The notes under the pieces are model-generated. The model saw only the letters and a list, made by a program, of their open reading frames with translations, was not told where the DNA came from and searched no databases. Shown here one piece after another: positions 30,954 to 42,913 of a stretch of 64,000 nt of DNA (position 1 is the first letter of the stretch; each line of letters opens with the position of its first letter). The stretch lies in assembly GCA_049724395.1 (NCBI GenBank), contig JAUGWO010000233.1, positions 1-64,000 of the forward strand. Reading direction: 5' to 3'. The position numbers and the translations under genes were made by a program. The DNA comes from Spongospora subterranea f. sp. subterranea (Eukaryota; Endomyxa: Phytomyxea; Phytomyxea; Plasmodiophorida).

Positions 30954-33381
30954 ATGGCACCCTCATTCGACGACTGTACCAGACCAGAATCCGTCAAACT
31001 CGTCCTCGTTCACATAACAATGAGTCGTCTCCTGTCTGCCATCTCTTTCTGGTTGAGTATGATATTCATAAATCCTGTGCCAGGACACTCTTTCTGATTG
31101 AGTATTCAGTGCTGATCTTCGCTCATTCACTGTCAGAGACCCGACTTCACAATTCCGTCAAATTCCTCAACTTGTTTATCAGCTGCACCGATCTTCCAGA
31201 ACGTCATGTAAAGTTGATACCGTTTCGATCAATGGTGGTGCTGATCGTTTCTGTCTAGGGTGGTATTGTAACCCCTGACATCTATGTCGAGGTTGAGTCT
31301 GATCAATTCGACGTGAATTTTAGAACAGAGCACATCCAGTACGACCCCCCTGGGCCATCCTCATTAATGGTCCAACGTGATAATTTGGAATTGCTTTAGG
31401 TACACGAACAACCCTAGTTGGCGCAGACCTTTTAGAATGTCTTATCCAATCAATACTGTAATCCTTCTCGCAATGAATCAATTTTTTCGAAAACCAAATT
31501 GACTCTAAACATGAATATACAGGATAGTTTCCTAAAGTTCACTTTGCACTACAACGACAAATACCAAACCCGTATTAGTGCTGGATACACTACAGTAGCT
31601 CGACTATTTCACGACCTCGCTCCAGAACCTCTGTTCATCACAGAAGGTGTCGTTGATCCTGTCAAGTTTCAAATTGCTGCCGATTTCAGCAACATCTGCA
31701 CAAGGCTTGCTTTTGACGTCGTTTTTTGTCAGTACCAGGTCGGTCTCGTTCTGGCTCAGGTGCTGACAGGTCTGTGTCCAGACGTACCCGAAAATTTCAG
31801 TTTAGATATCTGTTCGATCGAGTCAGATGGAGGTCCCCCTGTTATTTGCGAGAATGTGTTGCCTCCAGTCAAACGCGAGATCATCGATGTCTCCAGTTTG
31901 ATCCCCGTCAACGTAATCCATTCTCATTCATGAACCTGTTGTTTTCCGTGGTTTTCAGCTCCTTGGGCATTTTTAGTTGGATTCCGGTTCATGACCTTGC
32001 CCTGTTTTTCTCAGCGTTTTTTGTCTAGGTACCACTCAAGCAATTTTGTGGCTATGCGTCACTCAAGGAGTGCAAAGTTATCATCAAGCCGACGGGCACC
32101 AGCGAAACAGAGACCAAGAATTCAAAGTCAGATTATAGTTCTTTTGACTTCTATCAAACCACATTGCAGCTCCCTGTTTTCGATTTGACCAAAGTCCCGG
32201 AACTTGAGGGAGAGCATCAAGAGTTCATCGTGTCGGTTGTGGATGATACTGTCGATAAGAAGTGGTTGAAATTCCTGACTCAAGAATATTCTGTCGATTT
32301 CGCCATCTCAGTTGGCCTAACCTCCGATGAATTCGTTAGTACACACTCGAACGGATCGTGGTCTTGCTATCGGTTTCTCATCGACTTTCATTGCTGCCTA
32401 GGACTCGAAAATTCTGAAAAGTGTCGGCAAAATTGCCGAAGAATGGATTCCCAGTTCTTGGTCATTCCGTCGGGCTTTCAAGACGGTTCCTCGATTCGAT
32501 GTTCTAACAAGTTTTTACCAGTCCTACGGTGTCCAGAAGGGTTTTGTTGGTAAAGCTAAACAAGTCAGTCGCCCATTAAAGTGATACAAACGCCAAGTGG
32601 TTTACAACCGAATGTTCAGGTCACGAGCGCGAAAGACGTAGTTAAGTTCGCTGGAAAGCATCCGGTCGGACCCTTCGACCACCTATATTTTGCGCCATCG
32701 ATCAGATGGGCGATCTCCCGTTCCAGGCCAACAGGCGATCGGTATACTATTCTGATGATCGTAGCGGATGGTGAATGTAAGGATGTCGATGACACAATTT
32801 CCCTGTAAGTCGCTTTGCCTTTTCCCCATCGTCTTTCTTGTTTTTCCATTCGACCCTTTGCTGTTTTCTGTTATTTTACCGAAATTGGCAGATTTTGTTC
32901 TTGGAACCCAAATGACGATTCAGGCTGGTTGACGTCGTGTCAAATCATCCGATTTCGGTTGTCTTGATTGAAGTCGGAGAGGAGCGAACCAAGTCATTAC
33001 CCTTAATAGTTGACACTGTGTACGAGCTCGTTTCATTCGATGAACGAGCGCCCAAGTTTTCTGCACGACGTAATTCGGTACATTTTATCCATGTTGAACG
33101 CCCTTTCAAAAACCAAAATGAGATGTTCGCATCCGTGTTGAAGGAGGTGCGTTTTTTCCGGTCCCAGTTTCTTGTCCTGATTTGTGATGATTTTTTTTCT
33201 GTTGGGCAGGTCCCTCGGCAATTTTCCGAGTTTGTTGCTAGGAAGACGTGTCTATCCAACCTCCCCAACACAGCTCATGAAGTTCGAAACCAACCCGCCA
33301 TTGACTCTTCGTTGAAACCACTTCAACAGAAATCGCCATACTGTACTTTTATCGTCATCAATACACTGAAATTGTTTTCAT
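30954..33381 (+). CDS. Copine-like protein (C2 domains plus von Willebrand A domain), multi-exon; N-terminal exons uncertain
   Basis: Copines bind phospholipid membranes in response to Ca2+. The C-terminal half is the clearest: KKWLKFLTQEYSVDFAISVG, where copines have 'F.DY..GG..I.F.VA.D', then KSVGKIAEEW and FDHLYFAPSIRWAIS. YTILMIVADGECKDVDDTIS and VVSNHPISVVLIEVGEE follow, with FASVLKEVPRQFSEFVARK at the end. Supported exons are about 32029-32375, 32397-32550, 32620-32804, 32924-33146 and 33210-33381, with GT-AG borders. The last three joins keep phase (…DTISL|LVDVV…, …KE|VPRQF…). Upstream frames (31138-31210 with FLNLFISCTDLPERHV; 31499-31930 with VKFQIAADFSNICTRLAFDV) look like C2 strands. 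The ATG at 30954 is only a guess. The MIDAS motif is degenerate (VGLTSDE). Confidence 0.55.
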
Positions 33382-33689
33382 AAATACTTTGATTGAGGAT
33401 GTGCGTTCTCATATTATTAAAGAGTCTGAGAGCGTTCAGTAGAGCGACCCCTGTTTTCGTCTCTTATTTCAAGTCGCCAGTTTTACAAAGTCAACCGAAT
33501 GGCGAGACTGAAATTTCACTGGTGGTAAAAAGGTTTTAACAGTAATCCAAAATAGCTACGAAACTAGGGGTTCATCCGTATTTTGTGACACCCAGAATCG
33601 GCCGTCGCCGCCCACTAAGCTGCATTATCAGCACTTTTATGGGCAGAGTTCCTTCAAATGCGTATAGCATCCTGCTGAAGAGCTTTTGA

Positions 33690-34380
33690 CACGAAACCGA
33701 CGTCGGTTTCGCGAAAATATGAGAATGATGCCTGAGACATTCTGTCTTCTTCGAGATCTATTGATCTAGCAAGGACTAGGCCCGAGTCGTTTTGTATCCG
33801 TCGACGAGAAGATAGCAATTTTTTTGTACATCGTTGGACATTCAGCTTCTAATCGGCAAGCACAAGAACGGTTCTAGTGAGGCGGATGGATATTCACCAA
33901 GTAACTTTCCACATTACCGTGATATATCAGCTAAATAACCATGCGATCAGATACTTTAATGAAGTATTGGATGCGATAATCCTGCTAACGCCTCGGCTAA
34001 TTCGGCTACCGGAATCGGATGATTGTCCGACAGAAATCCGCTCAAATTGTAAATGTTTCCGTTCTTCGACAGCTGCATTGGTGCGTTGGATGGAACTCAC
34101 ATTCCACCGACACCTCCGAAAGGATCATCTGAAGCTTTTCGGAACAGAAAGGGTTCTTCAGCCAAAATGTTTTGGCTGTTTGTAGCTTTGATATGCGTTT
34201 TCGTTTATGTTTTGGCCGGATGGTGGCGTTTTTGCAGATGCCAGAGTGTTTGGCAAATTATGGCGCATTATTACTGCATGTTCGAAAAATGCCAGAAATG
34301 CCATTTAAGAACCCCGTGGTTGCCAGCGAAATGTCCGGGGTTAACGCCAGGGGTCATGGACGATGCCGTCATGGGGTAAC
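33690..34380 (+). pseudogene. PIF/Harbinger transposase remnant (DDE_4)
   Basis: Scattered over three frames in the expected order. MRMMPETFCLLRDLL comes first, then VDEKIAIFLYIVGHSASNRQ (the conserved helix-turn-helix-like region). Next are YFNEVLDAIILLTPRLIRLP, CIGALDGTHIPPTPPKGSSE (first catalytic Asp) and FRNRKGSS. The adjacent frame has VAVCSFDMRFR then YVLAGWWRF (the 'D..F.Y...GW.GS..D' block). The last catalytic region and the C-terminus are missing. Multiple stops and frameshifts, so it is inactive. Confidence 0.7.
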
Positions 34381-34469
34381 CCATTGTTTTGCGTGTGCGA
34401 GGGCGACCACTCCTGGCCCTGGTGGGTCTCACTTCGTTAATTTCCAGCTCTTCGTCTCAACTTTTAATT

Positions 34470-35294
34470 ATGATGATTTCATCGCCAATGGTCAATGGGC
34501 AAACCTCTGCTCCCCCTCCTCCCAGCCAATATCCTATCAATATGATGCAGGCCCCATATACTCAGGAACCTCCCGATCCTGTCGAGATGCCAACACGACG
34601 CCGGCTCAAGATCGCTGCTGGAGTCGTATACGTCATAGTTTGTATCGCGATTGTTGTTATTATCTCGCGCATTGTCCTCCCTCAACTTGTTTTCAAACAG
34701 AAGTCAGAGTACGCCACAGAAATGGAAGATATAATCAGGCAAATCAAGGGGTATACGACTACCCCCCCAACAATGGAGCAGGCTGCTTCCTTTATCAAGC
34801 AGTGCAAACAATACGATAACAAATTCTCTGGAATATTTTTTCCAGATGCTGCGAAGTACAATGATGCCCTCACTTCCGCGACGATTAACTATCGCGTAGC
34901 TCATCAGGCAACGTTCGAGAAGCTATTCTCTTATTATCAGGAAATTAACGGTGCTATTAATCACCATGTCGGTCCTTGGTCAAAAGCCTCACAAAAAAAG
35001 ATCTCTAAGTTTCTTGTTAAAGTTGGCGACATCCATGACAGGCATATTTTTCTCCCTGTGTATTGTTTGGATGCTTATTGGGAGCTTTACTCGAAAATCA
35101 ATAATTCACTGGATATCATATATGAAATTAGACGCTTTCGACATCAAGTTCTCACTGCAAATCAGAAGGATGTAATTGGTCTTGAGGCAATATGGGACAC
35201 AGAGTTATATGGCATCAATCTTCCTTTTCCAGTTAGTCTGGAGATTTGGAACCTCATCGATGAGGTTGATAGCTTGTTAAGGTGCTTCGCCTGA
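34470..35294 (+). CDS. Single-pass membrane protein of unknown function
   Basis: An open frame of 274 codons from the ATG at 34470; the same frame extends without stop back to an earlier ATG at 34389. An alternative is that a first exon joins at the acceptor TTAATTTCCAG (34451). The N-terminus is short and proline-rich (SAPPPPSQYPINMMQ) with a basic flank (PTRRRLK) before one transmembrane segment (IAAGVVYVIVCIAIVVIISR, about residues 45-65). The remaining 205 residues are mixed helical with many aromatic residues and no recognised domain. The basic flank on the N side suggests a cytosolic N-terminus. It starts right after the Harbinger remnant, which may have taken the upstream region. I do not recognise the family. 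Confidence 0.5.
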   Translation: MMISSPMVNGQTSAPPPPSQYPINMMQAPYTQEPPDPVEMPTRRRLKIAAGVVYVIVCIAIVVIISRIVLPQLVFKQKSEYATEMEDIIRQIKGYTTTPPTMEQAASFIKQCKQYDNKFSGIFFPDAAKYNDALTSATINYRVAHQATFEKLFSYYQEINGAINHHVGPWSKASQKKISKFLVKVGDIHDRHIFLPVYCLDAYWELYSKINNSLDIIYEIRRFRHQVLTANQKDVIGLEAIWDTELYGINLPFPVSLEIWNLIDEVDSLLRCFA

Positions 35295-36240
35295 AAGTCA
35301 ATAAACCCCCTTCGATGTGTTGCTTTAAAGGATATTAATGGTTGACCTGAACGCCACAGCCGACAGATATAGGTAATGTTCTTCTCTCTATTTGTGGTTA
35401 TTGTCGTCTGCCCGTTCATTCGATCTGTACAGAAAAAGTCAATTATTTATTTCGCAGCACAGATGGTCCTCTGATGGCCTTTTCGTCTCCCAAACCGACG
35501 TGTTCGGTGCACTCAGACCAGTTTGTTATATATTTTGAACCGATAAAGATGTCGTGATTCCTGACATCGCTTATATATGATTGACAATTAGGACAACTGG
35601 GGTCGGTTCTGTATTGGTTTATGGGTCATGGGGGGGATCATCACCATAATCCTGTATTGGGATTCTGTGTGTCCAAATGGGCAAAAATGGTCGAGTTGAT
35701 CATCAAAAGGAATTTATTCCAATAGTTTTGACGACAACAGAATCAGAAACTCGTAAACAAGTTAGGATACCGAGAATATTCGTGCCTTCACGAAAGACGG
35801 AGAACGAATCGCAAGCGCAGAACCGTCGGATTGTTGATATTTCTCGACCAGAATAACTTCCTGTAGGACTAACGTGAAGACACAAGATCTTTCGCAACCA
35901 AACCGTCGATGCATGCGTGAATTTCGAAACCAATTGACGCAGCTTGTCGTTCTGGTCAAAATGCCATAACGCGTTGGGATCAGGCAAGCGGTACTCACGC
36001 CCCTGTAATCACCTTTTACCTCCTTGCGACACAATGCAGAACTCAGTGCGTCTGGGACAAGTGGCGCTATCGCGCAGCCCGTGGGGACTCTGGACCAACT
36101 CAGTGCGTCTGGGGCGTCTGGCGATATCGCGCAGAGCCCGTGAAGACTGGGGACCCCTTGTGTCAAACAACTGAAACAAGAGAAGAGCAACCCGTATTAT
36201 TAACATTGAAATTTACACAGTTGGATCCATCTTGTCATGG
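35295..36240. other. No gene recognised; contains a 58-base tandem duplication (36041-36155)
   Basis: Two adjacent copies of a roughly 58-base unit beginning ACTCAGTGCGTCTGGG and containing TATCGCGCAG lie at 36041-36098 and 36099-36155. Minus-strand frames through it (36190-35762) are repeat-driven and probably not genes. Confidence 0.6.
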
Positions 36241-36299
36241 CCATGATTGAGAGAAGCGCATTGGCGTGCCCATCCAGGATTTGGTGTCCTTCAAATTTC

Positions 36300-38718
36300 C
36301 TATTGGCCTTACCCGTGCCATTTGAGCATCGTTTCCAACGAGTTTCATGGATCGATGATGCAAAAGAGCGTTTTCACAGCGAATTTCGTGTCGAGCCATT
36401 GATACGATTCAGGTGGATGACTGGGTAGAGCAGTTTTCGGGTGTAATCCGATTGGATTGGAAGACAACGACTGGGACCAGTTCTGGGAGGACTTACGCCT
36501 ACAGACGATTATTGGAATGCCAGCACAGTGGAATTCATCGTTTCGCAGCGTCATCGTCGTCCATCAACGTCCATGGTCAGGATCGTCGGTACAATTGCAC
36601 CGGCTCTGTCGCAAAAATGACTGTTGGATTCCCGAAACATCACCACAAAAACCATGCGAAGCTGCGTTGATTTAGTACAGTACCCATGCGTCATCAAACT
36701 GGAATGGGATCATAACCATGTCACATTCTGCGCCCGGTCCTTTTCCCACCGGCACATATCGCCAGAGTCTGGGCAACCTTGGACCAACTACTTTTTTTAA
36801 GACTATCGGCACAAGAAGCATTTGACGCAATACGAGACAACGTCCGCTTTTGCAATATGCTGCTGGGGCTTTTGCTAACACCGGACGTGGCATCGGAATC
36901 GAGGCCATACTGGCGGATTCGTCAATTTGCCCCGACCTGGAACCAAGTGCGATATCTGAAAGGGATGCACGAACCTTCACATAACGGAGAGCGAAATGGA
37001 GCTGGGGTGTGGTCACACATAGAAAAGTACTGTCAGAATTATAACGCCAAGAACGCAGCTGGTGGTGGCAGCATCAGCTTCCAGCGACCGCAAATTGTCG
37101 GATCCGACTTTGCAACTGCAATCCTCAACTCCTGTGATGACGCGTGTTCGACAAAACTTCCCAGTCGAATGCCAGAGCAGTTTTATCGATTCCAGTCGTG
37201 TGGTGTCGTTTGTTATGGTGGCGACATGTGTTGGGGCGCTTCCGATCGGAATGATTATCCACTGGCGAAAAATCGGAGGCCGCCTATACCAACGCTTTTG
37301 AGAGGCCTCGCTGTTTGACAGTTCAACTCGATCCTGCCTCAGAATGGGAAGCCAAGATCATCATGACCGATCGTGACGATGCCATTGGCAATGCCGTAAA
37401 AAAGTGTTCCCAGGGGTTGTTCTGTTGCTGTGCCTGTTCCATGTTCTGCAGGCAGTCTGGCGATATCTATTCTCAAAAGACATCGGCATTGATAAAATTA
37501 ATCGTGTTGCAATTTTTTCCGAGTTCAAAAAATGTGTTTACTGTCGCAGAGATGAGATGGCCTCGTGTCAACTGTTTTTGCTGCAACAACCAGGAATTAC
37601 GAGTCAGCGTATTCGGCATTTTAACGATCTGAAAAAGCTCCTGAGTGATTGGACATTGCATTTTCGGTCCAATTTGCTAACTCAGGCGTCTGGTTTGGTT
37701 GTACAGGATCTCAAATTAACCCTATGGGACTCTTGTGGTCACAACACAAACAATAGCTGTGAGATGTCAGCGCGGCTTTTCAAAGAAGGTGTGTTGAGAG
37801 AGTCAAGGGTAGATCGTTGGGACACTTGCTTCGCATGTGGTTCAGAACGGATTGGCGATTTCTTCTCCAACCGTCTGCTCGAATACGCTCATCAGCGAAA
37901 GGATGTTTCGCATTTATACCGGAAGTCATCGCTTGCATATGAGAAGAGCAAGCACATCTCTGTTTCCGATTTCAGTTCTATCACTGACTTCATATTCAGA
38001 TGTAGATCACAAAATCTACGACATGGATATGTCGACTCAGCTATGCGAATGTGCCGATGGCCAAGAAAGATACGTAAACATCTATTCGGATGCAGTACCC
38101 TGTTTAAGATTGCTTTAATTACCGCCTTAAACTTCCCAGACTCGGCAGATGCTTGCCCAAGTTGCAATTGGTTCTTGTCAGTCTCTCTCCTTTGATGCTG
38201 ATTTTTGCAGTTCTCCTCCCGAACCAATTCAGTTTATTGATCATTACGTTCAGGAATCATTGGCCACAGATGGTGAAGATGAACTTGAAACCTTGGCTAA
38301 TACCGATCCAGATCTCGGCGCTGCCGACCGCATCCGCACAGTTATTCGATTGGTTGACGAAATCGCCACGACATTCAAACGCACTCTAGTCAACGATGTG
38401 CCGGAATCGGTAACAAATGCGCTACAGCAATTGTTGGCAAATTCCAAGAAATGTCATTCGCAATCGGCCTTGGAAAGCCTTTTGGTTGCCACCCTTGGGC
38501 AGTCGACGAACGGCAAAATTATGAAGGTGCAACCAACCGCCATTGCACGACGAAAACGGGCATGCGGCAGCAATTTGCCAGAGCTTCGAGGTCCGCAAAC
38601 TGAAGATCTGACATTGCGACAGCCGACCAAGCGCAATAAACGATCGCACCGCTTGTCGAAAGCGGTTGCCAAAGATACCACAAATGGCTTACCGCCATTA
38701 GCTGATTTAATACAATGA
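36300..38718 (+). pseudogene. MULE (Mutator-like) transposase with FAR1-like and SWIM regions, frameshifted
   Basis: Blocks in order across changing frames: an N-terminal FAR1-like region (WIDDAKERFHSEF; CVIKLEWDHNHVTF near 36690), then the catalytic core. The core has FIDSSRVVSFVMVATCVGAL with PIGMIIHW (first Asp, 37180-37270), IIMTDRDDAIGNAVKK (second Asp) and VVLLLCLFHVLQAVWRYL (the C..H helix). A long helical frame (37404-38195) follows with GHNTNNSCE. The SWIM finger is split between two frames (MDMSTQLCECADGQE; then RKHLFGCSTLF), with Arg where the third Cys is expected. The C-terminal frame 38149-38718 ends in a basic tail (PTAIARRKRACGSN). At least four frame changes. I found no terminal inverted repeats. 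Confidence 0.8.
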
Positions 38719-40040
38719 ACTGCATCACTTTACACAGTCGCACATCAACATGCAGTGGCGGTGAGTGGCACTGGATGAGTGCGGGAAGGCCGCTCTAGTT
38801 TGTCGCAACCCGATTTTGTCTGAGTAACGGGTTGCGCGATATCGCCCGGGACTGTATCATCAATATCCACCAGTGAACAATCGTGAGCTTCTCACTCACT
38901 TCTCACTAATATGTGACTGTACATAAGGTTTTTGAGTAGAGGGACCGGAAACTCTCTCGCGGGGAGAGAAACACCACCGCATTCATCGAGTATTGTATAG
39001 ACGTAACCGGGAATGGGCAATCTGAAAGTTCTACGAATTGCCAAAACTGGAGGGATCAACCATTATACCAGTTCGCCCTAAAATTAGAGCGACTTTCGTC
39101 CCCAGTCCACACCCTCCCGGGCGCACAAAGGTTTTAACGCAGTTTTTAGACTTACGGATTTCGCCGCTTCCCCAGTCGTCCCACTCTCAGAGGCAACCAT
39201 CGACTTAAAATGGCGCCATCAAAGAACTCGACGTGGGCCTGTGAGCGACGCGATAAAGGGCCAGTTCCTAGTCGCGCTGCTTCAGGCTCGGGCTGGCATG
39301 GGTAAGCGCCGATTCGAGAGTCAAAAGAGTTAGACGTGGTCGACCGTCATTTAATAGGCAATTCAGATGCAAACCTACACCCCATGAAGTTGAAATCGCG
39401 CCTTTTTGCTTTGACAAAGGACCTTTACCGCGGTTGCTGTCACGATGTTAGATCTGTCCTATCTTAAAAACCAATCCGGATTTTGGGTCCGGCAAAGCCC
39501 CTGACGAAGTGCGAAAACCTTTGATCCATCAGAAGACTCGGAAGTTCCGGACGACGCCTTTTCCATTATCGAATGCTTTGACTGCTCTCCTGAGCGATGC
39601 TGTGGATACGGGCGAATATGGTTCCATGCAGCCTGGATTTCTTCATCGCGACCCGGCGTCGCTTTGCCAACATTTGACGTGCTTCTCGTCGTCTCCCTTC
39701 AACACAATAGTTATCTGGGCCCGTAACCACCGCACCGCTCAGGAGAACGGTCAACTCGTCCAATAATGGGAAAGGCGCCTCCCGATACACCCGTAATTCT
39801 TTTGATTTCAATCACAGCGAAAAAGTACGTGTCGAATGGCAAAATACCACAGCGCGGTCGACAGGTGCGTATATTTAACCGAAGGACGAAATAGGGCAGG
39901 TTTGTTCAATTGTAAGACATGAGAAATCGGTCGCGAATATCAACGTTTTCTATTTATAATGACGATACTTGATTATCTGATTTTGAACGCAATTCCTCGT
40001 TTTCAGACATCGTGATCTTCAGCTCATCTGAAATCAGTGT
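38719..40040. other. No gene recognised; contains an inverted repeat at 39545-39785
   Basis: The arms 39550-39613 and 39718-39783 are diverged reverse complements (TGCTCTCCTGAGCG / CGCTCAGGAGAACG; CTTTTCCATTATCG / CCAATAATGGGAAAG), so frames on the two strands encode similar peptides (PFPLSNALTALLSDAV and PFPLLDELTVLLSGAV). An 8-base hairpin (GCAACCCG/CGGGTTGC) is near 38805. The rest shows nothing. Confidence 0.6.
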
Positions 40041-40042
40041 GA

Positions 40043-41016
40043 TTACGTGAAATCTGTCGCCGCCCAAAATGATGGTTGGAAGACATTACCGAGAATGGTG
40101 AGGAGAATGCCCTCGAGGGCTATCTGGCGAGCCGGACGGGACCCTACAGATGCCACACGACGCGCCTGCACATTTCGCTGCAGGTCCGGCTTCCAGCTCG
40201 AGTGGAACGCATGGCGAATATCATCTAGTCGGCTCAAAAGTATATTCTCTATTCTGCCAGCGAAACGCATTTTGAAATCAGTAAACTTTTGACTCCCGTT
40301 TGAATAAAATTGAATCAATCCAGTAAATTACAAACGCTAGAATATGCAACCAGCAAACGTACTTTGGAATCGAGAAAAAGTATCAACGCGAACAATAATG
40401 AACATGTAAAACTGTAGATGAAACCGAAAGTCAAAGCGCATATTGCTGGCGGAAAGCACAATACGAGCTGAAGAATTCAGTGACCTGTCGTAATCAACAG
40501 GCTCTGGTGATGGGCCGCGCTCCTCTTTTCGCTTCTGCCAATATCGCAGAGCAATAGCCCCCATTGTAGCGACTACACAAGCGAAACCATTACCAATCAG
40601 ATATGGCAGTGAAGTCGACTCAATAATGGCAATACATCACATCAACAGTTTTCAACTGAAATAATCACTGTAAACCCACCAAAAGCACAATCTTCATGTA
40701 GATCAAACAAACACAGCAAGTAAAAATGTTAAAAAACGGCAAAACAATGCTCAAATGGTGAAAATCCATGTGAGTGATAACGGTCTGGTGCAATCTACCT
40801 AAAATGGCTGCAGCAACAACGCGTCGAACATTGATGCGACGACAAGCTGCAGGATGAGGAGAGGGCGGCACGGTCAGTGCCAGAGACGCCCTGATATGGC
40901 TGGATGAGGCCATTCGCCGATCGCGCCAAGCTTCCTGCCCCAGGGCCTAATTCTTGACTGGGCAATGACAGATTGTGACCAGGGTAATTGGGCACAATAA
41001 TGGCGTTACTGTCCAT
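40043..41016 (-). other. Possible small multi-exon membrane-protein gene (unrecognised)
   Basis: A minus-strand chain is conceivable: MDSNAIIVPNYPGHNLSLPS from 41016, a segment with SLPYLIGNGFACVVATMGAI then ALRYWQKRKEERG (a transmembrane helix with a basic stop-transfer flank, near 40600-40500), and a C-terminal block (DDIRHAFHSSWKPDLQ, 40318-40043). Splice borders can be drawn but none is compelling and there is no homologue I know. This is a weak prediction. Confidence 0.25.
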
Positions 41017-42913
41017 GTCTGTGGCTGGTGCTGCCCGTCAACCTGGCGACATTCGTTTTTGACATGATCGCTGTCAGTCCCCAGATTCGTTATCGCTCTG
41101 ATCAACCTGCATTGCAATGGTCGACAGCAGTTTCCCGTCGATCAGCGAAATGCTGAGTTTAATGTGGTTTTGGCCATTGAATGAACCTGTTTGATAGATC
41201 TCGTGATACGCGACAGTCCATCTATTGCCAACGATAATTGCAGTTTTGGATCAGATCGCAGCCTGATGGGGAACCGTCTCGACCGTGAACAAGCTGGTCT
41301 TGATGAGATCCGTTCACCTCGGTATTGGCTGATAAACCGAGACCGAGACACGATTGGCATCACAGAATGGGTCGATCGGTATTTTGTGGCCAGGGCAAGG
41401 GATATGGCGTCAAATGGGGCCCGGGGGTTCATGGCCGCTTTGGCGTCGGTCTTTCACAATTTGGGGGCGTTGGTCGCTTGCCATCTAATCTGGTACAATG
41501 GTCGTCGTCATCACATCATTTCGTAATGTTGCGCCAACATGTTCCCACGACCGATTTTTCTGGAAAATGATGAAGCAACCGCATTAGCGCCACTATGTTC
41601 CGAATCAGGTTAAACTTTCTCCATCTCATCGGATCGCTCGTTCATCGTATTCTTTCCCGGTTTGTCCTTGTCGTTCCTGTCCCTGGTTGCCTTTCTCGCC
41701 ATCGCCCTCCGGCCGCAATACGTGTCGACGATGAGAGATCCCTTGGGGAAACGGCAACGCGGCTCCGAGTCGAATAGCGATCCCGTTGATATCGGGAGAC
41801 GCCCATTGCAATGATTGTTCCGTCTCCAATATCCGAACCAAACTGATTATCCCGAAGAATCCGACGACGCTATCAGGTCGACGAAGTCTTGAATTGTATC
41901 ACATTCCTCGGCAGCCGTTCCTCCATATCCAACATTATTGGTCATAGCACGATCATCACACCGTTCACCCACCGCTGATTTCACCGTAATCGTCAGAGCA
42001 GTTCAAATGTGTCGGTGGAACGTGTTTTAATGTGGGTTATTTACAGCTCGTACCGCCTCCAGATTGCGGCTAGAACAGTTCTGGGTTTGGACACCCCCTC
42101 GGTTGTCTGAACGTGAGACAGCACAGAAAATACAGACGGTTGGGCGATTGTCGTCGCCGCCAGCACCTCTCTCTGACCACCCCTGGCGATCGCCCCCGAT
42201 TGAAATAGAAATTACAAGCGGATCCGTTGTTGTTATATATAAACTCCACGATATGAATGGGATATCGTGATCAATATCAGCTGTAATATCTGGACAATTT
42301 CAATTGGTGTCTGCTGTAATTTCGTATTGTATTCCTTTTACTGTGTGTCGTTCTGTCCCTCCATTGTCGTCATATAATAGTTGTGGTTCATTGGGTATTG
42401 GACGAGTGTCCCTTATCATTGCCGTTCATCTCTGTGTATAATTGATTGATCAGTTGGAGTCAGATCCTGTCCGATTTCTCTCGTCAACTGCTCGAAATCA
42501 ATTTCTGTGAATCGATTTCAGTTCTCTTTGCCCTTGATCGCTACCGGTTGAGTGTTTCGTAAACCTATTGCTTGTCGCTTTTCTACAACACTCTCATTTG
42601 ATCATATATCCATTGACTAGAAATCCAGATGAAAGTAGATATCGTCTGGAGACAATCATTACGCCATGGCTCGGCCTCCTATAATCTGTTTCTCAATCTA
42701 TTGGCGTGTTGTTGTTGACTGGGTCCCAACTCCCCATCTTCGCTACTGTTCTATTCGTACTAATTTCTCTTTGTCGTTTCCTAAATCTGCATTATTTTCG
42801 CATCAAATCTGTTTTCGGAGTGGGAAAATTGCCGTGGCGGAGTCCGAGTTCCTGTGTGGGGGAAATATCGCCATCCCCTGGTGGAGACCTGATCGTATCG
42901 GTAGTTTGTGACG
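41017..42913. other. Upstream region of SPB1; no recognised gene
   Basis: The 112-codon frame 41191-41526 (+) and shorter frames have no recognisable motif. Pyrimidine-rich stretches between 42280 and 42900 could include the SPB1 promoter, but I see no defined element. Confidence 0.4.
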
